Shown here piece by piece: positions 16,390 to 23,327 of a stretch of 24,992 nt of DNA (the stretch's first letter is position 1; every line of letters starts with the position of its first letter). A model generated the notes under the pieces. The model was not told the DNA's origin and did not search any database. It saw nothing but the letters and a program-made list of their open reading frames with translations. Both the position numbers and the translations under genes were made by a program. The DNA comes from Sphingomonadales bacterium (lineage in GTDB: Bacteria > Bacteroidota > Bacteroidia > UBA7662), in contig VHBD01000004.1 of NCBI GenBank assembly GCA_016872125.1, forward strand, positions 1-24,992, given 5' to 3'.

Positions 16390-17745
16390 TTATTCCTCTT
16401 CTCCAATGAGCAGGTCGAGCCCTTTTCGAACCATTTCTTGGACTGGGATTTTGGAGGTGCACACAAATTCACAGAGGGCCACATCCTCCTCGTCCAATTC
16501 GTGCAGCCCCAATTGCTCCATTTCTTCTACATCCTGGAAATGGATGGCCTTGAGTAAATAGGTCGGCAACAAGTCCATCGGTAGAACCTTTTCGTATTGC
16601 CCCGTCATCACAAAAGCCCGCTCTTCACCGTGGGTATTGGTGTTGACTTGGTAGGAGCGCTTGCTCAACCAACCCGACAAGAATGACCTGGAAATGTCAG
16701 GGCGAGCATAGGACGGTAACAACCAGCCCAAAAATTCCAAATCCCGGCCTTCCGGAATAACACTTAATTGATCATGGTAGAAACCGAGAAATCCGTCAGC
16801 ATCCACCTGTTCCCCGCTCAGAACGTCCCCGGATATGGTTCGATGCTCCCCTTCTTTCAATCCTGCGCCTTGGAGGAGGCCGGAAACAGAAGCCCCCAAA
16901 ATCGCCTGGGTGTAACCTGGTTTTTGCAAGGAAGAACCGCCGACCGCAACCCAACGTCGGGCATCGTAGTAACCGGTCAAGAAAAGGCGACCAAGGATGA
17001 TGACATCGGCAGGGGTCATAGTCCATACACAGTCCCCCTTGGCAATCGGACCAAGATGGTGCATTTGAATGCCTACATTTCCCGAAGGATGAGGCCCATC
17101 GAAAGAATGAATTTGAACCCCTTGGGCTCCGATGAAATCCTTGGAACGGGTTAAACGTTGATGGATGTTGAGGAAAACATTGCCCTTGCAGAGCTGCTGG
17201 AGAACCTTAAGGCCTTCGGCAAAGGCTGCGGGATCTTTCTCGACCTGAAAATCACGGTCTGCCGCCATGGGGGCTGTATTGAATGCCGAAATCACGACGC
17301 AGCGTGGTTGGGCATCAGGCCTGGCCATGCGGTTGTAGGGCCTTTGACGCAGGTGGGCCCAGACCCCTGAATTCATCATTTTGGCGCGAATGGCCTCGGC
17401 ATCCAATTCCGATGGCATGGCGGAACCGAAATCTTGGTAACGGATTTCGGCATCCGCTTCCAGGACAATCGCCTCCAAAACGCGTTTGGGGCCACGCTGA
17501 ATTCGCTGTACTTTGCCACTAACGGTACTGCATATGAACAATCCTGGAAAAGCTTTGTCTTCCATCAATGGTGTTCCTGCCAGGACCGCGCTCCCCTCTT
17601 CGACCAAGAGCCTGAGCTTCTGGTATCTGAAGATAGTGGGCCTAATGGCGCAAAGGTTTGATGAGGATGAAAGGATGGTTTGGGAGCTGGGAGTGCCAAC
17701 GAGTTTGATGTCGTATCCCCTACGAAGGCTGATGGTTTGGGCCAT
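16390..17745 (-). CDS. nqrA: Na+-translocating NADH:quinone reductase subunit A
   Basis: 451 residues from the ATG at 17745. A longer version from a TTG at 17763 adds only six residues and is rejected because the protein MAQTISLRRGYDIKLVG starts exactly where other NqrA proteins start. NqrA is the peripheral cytoplasmic subunit of the pump. The N-terminal half has the barrel-sandwich-like segment GTPLMEDKAFPGLFICS typical of the family. Downstream segments HPSGNVGIQMHHLGPI and WVAVGGSSLQKPG also fit. It is the first gene of the six-gene nqr operon, and a promoter-like element lies just upstream. Confidence 0.96.
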   Translation of the reverse strand: MAQTISLRRGYDIKLVGTPSSQTILSSSSNLCAIRPTIFRYQKLRLLVEEGSAVLAGTPLMEDKAFPGLFICSTVSGKVQRIQRGPKRVLEAIVLEADAEIRYQDFGSAMPSELDAEAIRAKMMNSGVWAHLRQRPYNRMARPDAQPRCVVISAFNTAPMAADRDFQVEKDPAAFAEGLKVLQQLCKGNVFLNIHQRLTRSKDFIGAQGVQIHSFDGPHPSGNVGIQMHHLGPIAKGDCVWTMTPADVIILGRLFLTGYYDARRWVAVGGSSLQKPGYTQAILGASVSGLLQGAGLKEGEHRTISGDVLSGEQVDADGFLGFYHDQLSVIPEGRDLEFLGWLLPSYARPDISRSFLSGWLSKRSYQVNTNTHGEERAFVMTGQYEKVLPMDLLPTYLLKAIHFQDVEEMEQLGLHELDEEDVALCEFVCTSKIPVQEMVRKGLDLLIGEEE

Positions 17746-17760
17746 AGGATTATTGCGCGC

Positions 17761-17794
17761 CAAAAATACATTTCAAAACCTACGTTAACTCAAA
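17761..17794 (-). promoter_or_regulatory. Putative Bacteroidetes-type promoter of the nqr operon
   Basis: Read on the minus strand, TATTTTTG (17768-17761) matches the Bacteroidetes -7 consensus TAnnTTTG exactly. A TTTG that could serve as the -33 element lies at 17794-17791. The spacing is 22 bases, slightly longer than the usual ~19-21. The -7 box ends 15 bases before the nqrA ATG, which would give a short leader. The gap is shared with the divergent T9SS plug gene. The assignment is from pattern only. Confidence 0.4.
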
Positions 17795-17817
17795 AACGAA
17801 CCATTATTTTGCCAATC

Positions 17818-19131
17818 ATGAATCTTCCAAATTGGCGCCATCGCCTGCTTTGCATAACCACAGGGTTGTTGATGCTTAAGTCATTGTCGATCAATGCTTT
17901 GGGAACAAATCCAGGGCCGGACGTTTACCATGATCAAATTTGGCGAGAGGATATCCACTCGGTGCGGCTCCATACCGACCAAGACCCTTTCGGTTCACCC
18001 GTTTGGGAGCTGGGCTCGGACAACCCCCCTTTGATGCTTCGTTTCGATGACTTGGCTGGGGGTTACCTACCCTATACCGTACGACTCATCCCCTGCCGCC
18101 GGGATTGGACAGCCTCCGATTTGTTCGAAGCCCAAGCCATGGAGAGCATCGGGCAGGAACTGGTCCAGCAGCACAGGCCTTCTTTCAATACCCTGGAGCA
18201 ATACACCCATTACAGCCACCCAATTCCATCCGAAGTACTGCGGCCGAAGGTTTCAGGCAATTTTGCGGTGGTGGTCTATGCGGATCAGGGCCTGCAGGAA
18301 ATCGTTTTGACCCGAAGGCTCTTGGTTTTGGAAAACCGTGTTTCGGTTTCGGCTTTGGTGCGAAGAGCCTACGCAACCAACGAACAAGACGAAGCCCAAC
18401 AACTTGACTTGGAACTTGGCATAGGCAAACTGCTCATCAATCAACCCGCTATGGACCTTAGTTTCCAGGTGATGCAGAACGGCGATTGGAGCAGTCTGCG
18501 CAAGGGTCCGGGTTTCCCCACTTTTTTGGCACCCCAACAATGGGCCTACAGGGGGCAGCCTGAACTCGTGTTCCTCGGCAACAACGAATACAGGGCCGTG
18601 GATCTGCGTACCGTTCGTACCCCCGGTCGTCGAATTTCCAAAATAATCCGCACGGTGGATGGATACCAGGCATGGGTCGAAAACGACCAATCCCTAGCAA
18701 GCAAAGCCCACTTCAGCCAGCGGGATTTGAACGGGCGTTCTTTGATCCAAAATTTTGAGCAAAGAACCCCCCATACCGAATCCGAATACGTATGGACCAC
18801 CTTCGCCCTGGAGCCAAAATTGAACGAAAGCTGGAGCAAGGTGTATTTGCAAGGGGATTTTGGGCAGACGGCCTGCGATGAATCCTTGGCCATGGAATGG
18901 CAAGAAGAAAGCGGACTGTATGTGAAATCCCTCTACCTCAAGCAAGGCTTCTACGATTACCGCTACCGAACCGGCGAGTCTCTCTGCGAAGCCATTTCTA
19001 TAGAGGGCAGCCACAGCGACACCGAAAATGATTACGAAATCCTGGTGTACTATCATCCCCCAGCCGGTATGGCTTACGATCGATTGGTGGGTTATACCAA
19101 GGTTAATTCCATGGGGCAGAAAAGCCGTTAA
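17818..19131 (+). CDS. Type IX secretion system plug protein (DUF5103 family)
   Basis: 437 residues from the ATG at 17818. The open frame extends upstream to 17680, but that part overlaps nqrA antisense, and the signal peptide begins only at the chosen start. The signal sequence is MNLPNWRHRLLCITTGLLML with a probable cut near NALG (residue 29). The N-terminal domain shows family hallmarks: IWREDIHSVRLH (41-52), the PVWELGSDNPPLMLRFDDL segment (61-79) and YTVRLIPCRRDWTAS (86-100). In Flavobacterium, the plug protein closes the periplasmic side of the giant SprA translocon of the type IX system. No other type IX genes are in this window. It is divergent from nqrA and convergent with the PhoH gene, with stop codons three bases apart. 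The family call rests on motif resemblance. Confidence 0.8.
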   Translation: MNLPNWRHRLLCITTGLLMLKSLSINALGTNPGPDVYHDQIWREDIHSVRLHTDQDPFGSPVWELGSDNPPLMLRFDDLAGGYLPYTVRLIPCRRDWTASDLFEAQAMESIGQELVQQHRPSFNTLEQYTHYSHPIPSEVLRPKVSGNFAVVVYADQGLQEIVLTRRLLVLENRVSVSALVRRAYATNEQDEAQQLDLELGIGKLLINQPAMDLSFQVMQNGDWSSLRKGPGFPTFLAPQQWAYRGQPELVFLGNNEYRAVDLRTVRTPGRRISKIIRTVDGYQAWVENDQSLASKAHFSQRDLNGRSLIQNFEQRTPHTESEYVWTTFALEPKLNESWSKVYLQGDFGQTACDESLAMEWQEESGLYVKSLYLKQGFYDYRYRTGESLCEAISIEGSHSDTENDYEILVYYHPPAGMAYDRLVGYTKVNSMGQKSR

Positions 19132-19134
19132 TTC

Positions 19135-20472
19135 CTACAACAATTCATTGGCTAGGTTCGCAAGGTCCGAACGCTCCCCTTTCTCCAAGGTTACATGGGC
19201 AAAAATGGGCTGACCTTTCAGCTTATCCACCAGGTAGGATAGCCCGTTGGAGTGGGCATCCAAATACGGGGTATCGATTTGGTTGATATCCCCGGTGAAA
19301 ATAATCTTGGTCCCTTCCCCTGCCCTGGAAATAATGGTTTTGACTTCGTGCGGGGTCAGGTTCTGGGCTTCATCGACGATGAAACAAATATTGGAGAAAG
19401 AGCGACCCCGAATGTAGGCCAAAGGAACAATGCTCAACTTCTCTTGCTGCAACATTTCGGTAATTTTTTGATAATCCTTATCCCCTTCATGGTACTGGTT
19501 TTGGATGAACTTCAGGTTATCGTATAAAGGCTCCATGTACGGATTCAATTTGGACTTGATATCGCCGGGAAGATATCCAATATCCTTGTTGCTCAAGGGA
19601 ACAATGGGCCTGGCCAAATAAATCTGCTTGTACTGCCTGCGGGCCTCCAAGGCTCCAGCCAAAGCAAGCAAGGTTTTGCCCGTGCCTGCTATGCCCTGAA
19701 GAGTGACCAAGCGAACCTTTTCGTTGAGAATCGCATGCAATGCAAAGGCCTGTTCCGCATTTCGGGGCTTGATGCCGTAAGCAACACGCTTATCCACACG
19801 GGTCATCTCCTCCCTAAAAGCGTCGTAACACGCCATCACCGAATCCTTTCCGTTGCGCAGGATAAAGTACTCGTTGGCCTTGGTTTCGCTAATTCCCATT
19901 TCCTTGGCCGACCCGAATCCTTCCTTGTAAATCTGATCGATCAAGGTGTTCGCAATTCCATTGCGGATGGATTTGCCGGTATATACCTCTTCCAGATTCT
20001 TGATCTTCCCAAAGCGATAATCCTCAGCCTCCAAGCCCAAGGCCCTGGCTTTTATTCGTAAATTGACATCTTTGGTCACCAAAATGACGGGGCGTTCCGG
20101 GTAGGATTCTTTGAGATGCAAGGCAGTGTTAAGAATTCTGTGGTCTGCCTTGTGTTGCCCAAAAATCTTGTGGGCATCCACCGAGGCATCTTCTCGCATT
20201 TCGACCCTTAGGCGTCCGCCCGGTGCTCCGGGAATTGCAATCCAATCCAATAATTTACCGGATTGAGAAAGTTGATCCAAGAAACGAATAAACTCTCGCG
20301 CTTCAAAATTCAGGCTGTCGTTCCCTTTCTTGAATTGATCCAATTCTTCGAGAACTGTAATGGGCAGGGCGACATCGTGCTCATGAAAATTATTGACCGA
20401 GTGATGATCATGCAGAAGGACCGAGGTGTCGAGAACAAAGATTTTTTGGGGCTTGGACTTGGCTTTTGGCAT
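19135..20472 (-). CDS. PIN-PhoH family ATPase/ribonuclease
   Basis: 445 residues, ATG at 20472. The N-terminal PIN nuclease domain (about 10-145) has acidic residues at D15 (VLDTSVLL), E43 (LEELD), D110 (KADHRIL) and D135 (TKDVNLR), consistent with an active metal site. The C-terminal PhoH-like P-loop ATPase has Walker A GIAGTGKT (260-267), Walker B FIVDEAQ (364-370) and the TGDINQID motif (393-400). This PIN-PhoH fusion is widespread and is thought to unwind and cleave RNA; its physiological substrate is not known. The gene runs against the T9SS plug gene and is divergent from the thiolase gene across a 73-base gap. Confidence 0.93.
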   Translation of the reverse strand: MPKAKSKPQKIFVLDTSVLLHDHHSVNNFHEHDVALPITVLEELDQFKKGNDSLNFEAREFIRFLDQLSQSGKLLDWIAIPGAPGGRLRVEMREDASVDAHKIFGQHKADHRILNTALHLKESYPERPVILVTKDVNLRIKARALGLEAEDYRFGKIKNLEEVYTGKSIRNGIANTLIDQIYKEGFGSAKEMGISETKANEYFILRNGKDSVMACYDAFREEMTRVDKRVAYGIKPRNAEQAFALHAILNEKVRLVTLQGIAGTGKTLLALAGALEARRQYKQIYLARPIVPLSNKDIGYLPGDIKSKLNPYMEPLYDNLKFIQNQYHEGDKDYQKITEMLQQEKLSIVPLAYIRGRSFSNICFIVDEAQNLTPHEVKTIISRAGEGTKIIFTGDINQIDTPYLDAHSNGLSYLVDKLKGQPIFAHVTLEKGERSDLANLANELL

Positions 20473-20480
20473 GGCCCGAA

Positions 20481-20514
20481 TTTACACCCCGGCGCCCTCT
20501 CTTCCCTATCTTTG
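20481..20514 (+). promoter_or_regulatory. Putative Bacteroidetes-type promoter of the thiolase gene
   Basis: TATCTTTG at 20507-20514 matches the TAnnTTTG -7 consensus exactly. A weak -33 candidate TTTA at 20481-20484 lies 22 bases upstream, with one mismatch to TTTG. The -7 box ends 31 bases before the thiolase ATG. The element is in the gap between the divergent phoH and thiolase genes. It is supported by pattern and position only. Confidence 0.4.
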
Positions 20515-20545
20515 AACATCTCATTCGCCATTTAACGATAAATTC

Positions 20546-21760
20546 ATGCCGCGCCCCCTTTCCCCCAACGACCCCTGCCTGGTTTCCGTCGCCCGCACCC
20601 CCGTTGGGAGCATGGGCGGTTCTTTGGCCAGTCTTTCCGCCACGTCTTTGGGTAGCATCGCCATCGCAGCCGCTTTGGACAAAGCCGGCCTCCAAAACGA
20701 CGATCCTTCGGGAATTTTAGGCATTGACGAAGTTTACATGGGGAATGTCATCAGCGCTGGCTTGGGGCAAGCCCCGGCAACCCAGGCCGCCGTGGGGGCA
20801 GGCATTGCCAAAACCGTCCCTTTTACCACCGTCAACAAAGTCTGTGCATCAGGCATGAAAGCCGTGATGCTGGGTGCCCAATCCATTGAATTGGGGCAGA
20901 ACCGCGTGGTCGTTGCCGGTGGTATGGAGAGCATGAGCCAAGTTCCTTATTATTTGGATCGGGCCCGAAATGGGTATAAGTTCGGCCATGCCCAATTGGT
21001 GGACGGTATCCTCAAGGATGGTCTTTGGGACGTTTACCACCAGTACCATATGGGTAATGCCGCGGAATTGTGCGCCCGCGATATGCAAATTTCCAGGGCT
21101 GACCAGGATGCATACGCCATCGAATCCTACCAAAGGGCGGCAGCTGCCTGGCAACGAGGCAAATTCGCCAACGAATTGGCGGTAGTGAGCATGCCCGGTC
21201 CCAAAGGCAGCACCATAACGGTTACCGAGGACGAAGACTATACCAAAGTCAATTTCGAAAAGATCCCCGGCCTCAAGCCAGTCTTCGAAAAAGAAGGAAC
21301 GGTTACCGCTGCCAACGCTTCCAACCTAAATGACGGAGCATCGGCGGTGGTCCTCATGGCCCACGGAGAAGCCCAAGCCAGGGGGCTCAAGCCCTTGGCA
21401 CGGATATTGGGCTATGCCGACGCTCAACAAGCCCCTGAATGGTTCACTACGGCCCCATCCAAAGCCATTCCCTTGGCCATGCACCGGGCCGGCATCTCCG
21501 CTAACGATGTGGACTTTTACGAGATCAACGAAGCCTTTTCGGTGGTTTGTCTAGCCAATAACCGTCTTTTGAATTTAGATCCTACCAAAGTCAATATCTA
21601 CGGAGGCGGCGTTTCGATCGGTCACCCCATTGGCAGCTCCGGTTGCCGGATTTTGGTCACCCTGTGCAGCGTTTTGAGCCAAGAAAAGGGACGCATCGGG
21701 GTTGCCGGCATTTGCAACGGCGGTGGTGGGGCATCCGCCATGGTCTTAGAACGTCTTTGA
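20546..21760 (+). CDS. Acetyl-CoA acetyltransferase (thiolase II type)
   Basis: 404 residues. It joins two acetyl-CoA to acetoacetyl-CoA, or runs in reverse in thiolysis. The catalytic residues are present: nucleophile C100 (NKVCASG), NEAFS (328-332), H360 (SIGHPIGSSG) and C390 (CNGGGGA). The segments GGMESMSQVPYYL, KDGLWDVYHQYHMGN and ITVTEDEDYTKVNF are close to the mitochondrial acetoacetyl-CoA thiolase (ACAT1) subtype. They favour an acetyl-CoA acetyltransferase over a long-chain FadA. In that motif GGAVALGHPIG is usual; here it is GGGVSIGHPIG, still with the catalytic His. It stands alone between phoH and tRNA-Cys, with no fatty-acid oxidation or PHB genes beside it. The start ATG at 20546 gives a full-length N-terminus. 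Confidence 0.92.
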   Translation: MPRPLSPNDPCLVSVARTPVGSMGGSLASLSATSLGSIAIAAALDKAGLQNDDPSGILGIDEVYMGNVISAGLGQAPATQAAVGAGIAKTVPFTTVNKVCASGMKAVMLGAQSIELGQNRVVVAGGMESMSQVPYYLDRARNGYKFGHAQLVDGILKDGLWDVYHQYHMGNAAELCARDMQISRADQDAYAIESYQRAAAAWQRGKFANELAVVSMPGPKGSTITVTEDEDYTKVNFEKIPGLKPVFEKEGTVTAANASNLNDGASAVVLMAHGEAQARGLKPLARILGYADAQQAPEWFTTAPSKAIPLAMHRAGISANDVDFYEINEAFSVVCLANNRLLNLDPTKVNIYGGGVSIGHPIGSSGCRILVTLCSVLSQEKGRIGVAGICNGGGGASAMVLERL

Positions 21761-21792
21761 CCCAGCCCAAAACCCGAGGCGCAATCCCGTGG

Positions 21793-21812
21793 GGGTGCAA
21801 CCCAAATTGCAC
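21793..21812. other. Small inverted repeat downstream of the thiolase gene
   Basis: GTGCAA (21795-21800) and TTGCAC (21807-21812) form a perfect six-base stem with a six-base loop. The overlapping GGGT/ACCC pair (21793-21803, three-base loop) would compete with it. There is no T-run after the stem, so a classic intrinsic terminator is not supported. It is 32 bases past the thiolase stop and about 70 bases before tRNA-Cys. It may be a weak 3'-end structure or chance. Confidence 0.2.
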
Positions 21813-21880
21813 AGAAGGCGGTATATTTACGCTTGCTCAAACGTTGGATTTTCCTTGAGGATGCCAGCAAAACACACCCT

Positions 21881-21954
21881 GGTCGGGTGGCCGAGTGGCT
21901 AGGCAGAGCTCTGCAAAAGCTCCTACAGCGGTTCGAATCCGCTCTCGACCTCCA
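21881..21954 (+). tRNA. tRNA-Cys (anticodon GCA), CCA encoded
   Basis: A full cloverleaf can be drawn. The acceptor stem GGTCGGG pairs with CTCGACC, with one G-T pair. The D arm is GCC...GGC. The anticodon stem GAGCT/AGCTC encloses loop CTGCAAA with anticodon GCA at 21913-21915. The T arm is AGCGG-TTCGAAT-CCGCT. The discriminator base is T (U73), the identity element of tRNA-Cys. The 3' CCA is encoded at 21952-21954. It stands alone and ends 34 bases before the convergent permease gene. Confidence 0.96.
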
Positions 21955-21988
21955 AATAACGATAGGCTCGCTCAATTTCAGTCTTCGG

Positions 21989-23242
21989 TTACTCGTACCG
22001 AAGGGCCTCAATAGGATCCAGGGCCGCCGCTTTGGCCGCGGGATAATATCCCGACACCAACCCCACCAGGAGGCATAACACAATACCGCTGGCCATCCAT
22101 ACCCAAGGTATGATGAATCCCACGCCCACCATCAGGGCAACGGAATTGCCGATGATGATGCCTAAGACAATTCCCATGAGACCGCCTATTTGTCCAATCA
22201 CCAAGGCCTCCAAGAGGAACTGCTGACGAATAGCGGATTGCGTAGCACCCAGTGCCTTGCGTGTCCCAATTTCACGAGTCCTCTCCGTCACAGAGACCAG
22301 CATGATGTTCATCAGCCCAATGGCGGCACCCAATAACGTGATTAAACCTATGGCTTTGGCTGCCAAATCAATAAAGGCCAGGTTCTCAATCAAACTCCTT
22401 GCAAAACTATCGGATTTGGTGATGGCAAAATTATCCGGATCTTGGCGACTTATTCGTCGAATGTTGCGAAATAAACCTGTAGCTTCTTGCTCGGCATAAG
22501 CAAGTTGATTGGGATCCGATAAGGTGTAAGAAATCACATAAGAGCGATCCACCGATGGGTAATAGGATTGGATATGCTTCAAAGGCAAAACACAGATTCG
22601 ATCGCTGTTGTTCCCAAACCCGGAACCTTTGGAGGCAATGACCCCGATCACCCGATAACGGGAACTCCCAACCGAAACTTGTCGGCCACTGACACTTTCA
22701 TTCCCAAAAAGTTTGCGGGCTACCTCGGAACCCAGGATAATGACCGCAGAGCCGTTTTGGAGTTCCACGGCTGAAAAATTCCGCCCATGGTTTAAAGAAT
22801 ACCCCCCCACTTTCAGATATTGCACATCCGATCCCATCAGGGTCACGTTGGGATTGGTTTTGCGCCCCTTCCCTTTGATCACGGCCGTCCAACTCACATT
22901 CCCTGAAATCGAGCCATGGCCTGGAAATTCAAAGCGCTCCATAAAAGTCTCGGCTTCCCTGAACGTGATGGGTCGGTATTGTACCCTGCGGCGCCTGTTT
23001 CCAAAACCACTGGAGGAGGGTCGGTTGCGAATCACCAAGGTATTGGACCCCATGCTGGAAAACGTATCCGTTAAGGATTTCTCCAACGCATCAATGGAGG
23101 TCAAAATGCCAACCAAGGCGGTGATTCCAATCCCAATAATTCCCGCGGTAAGGGAGGTCCTAAGGCGATTACCCCCCACGGCATTCAGGGCTATTCTGAG
23201 ATTATCCGTCCACCCGAGGGAGGTCGTGGTCGTTTTGATCAT
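21989..23242 (-). CDS. MacB/FtsX-type ABC transporter permease
   Basis: 417 residues with the standard layout of this family: a short cytoplasmic N-terminus with LRIALNAVGGNRLRTSLT, helix 1 (about 32-50), a periplasmic MacB-type domain (about 55-290), and three C-terminal helices. The FtsX-like C-terminal domain includes the coupling segment TERTREIGTRKALGAT between helices 2 and 3, and the ending YPAAKAAALDPIEALRYE. There is no ATPase domain, so it needs a separate MacB-like ATPase and probably a membrane-fusion partner; neither is in the window. Such proteins export macrolides, peptides or lipoproteins or transmit force across the membrane; the substrate here is unknown. A basic and Ser/Gly-rich stretch (SSSGFGNRRRRVQ) lies early in the periplasmic domain. 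Confidence 0.93.
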   Translation of the reverse strand: MIKTTTTSLGWTDNLRIALNAVGGNRLRTSLTAGIIGIGITALVGILTSIDALEKSLTDTFSSMGSNTLVIRNRPSSSGFGNRRRRVQYRPITFREAETFMERFEFPGHGSISGNVSWTAVIKGKGRKTNPNVTLMGSDVQYLKVGGYSLNHGRNFSAVELQNGSAVIILGSEVARKLFGNESVSGRQVSVGSSRYRVIGVIASKGSGFGNNSDRICVLPLKHIQSYYPSVDRSYVISYTLSDPNQLAYAEQEATGLFRNIRRISRQDPDNFAITKSDSFARSLIENLAFIDLAAKAIGLITLLGAAIGLMNIMLVSVTERTREIGTRKALGATQSAIRQQFLLEALVIGQIGGLMGIVLGIIIGNSVALMVGVGFIIPWVWMASGIVLCLLVGLVSGYYPAAKAAALDPIEALRYE

Positions 23243-23327
23243 CGAAACTAGGTTTCATAGCCCCAATATAGGTCTTGCAAGGCCTTTATCCTTAATTTCG
23301 CCAACCTATACACTTTAAACTCACCCC

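Noticed and set aside
17746..17763. Six-residue N-terminal extension of NqrA from a TTG codon
   Set aside because: The ATG at 17745 gives the normal family N-terminus, and the extension would overlap the promoter-like box.
17680..17817. 46-residue N-terminal extension of the T9SS plug protein
   Set aside because: It is antisense to nqrA and would place the signal peptide internally.
22713..23318. 201-codon plus-strand open frame
   Set aside because: It is antisense to the MacB-type permease and has no recognisable protein features.
23243..23327. TAATTTCG as a promoter box for aconitase
   Set aside because: It has one mismatch to TAnnTTTG and no properly spaced -33 element.
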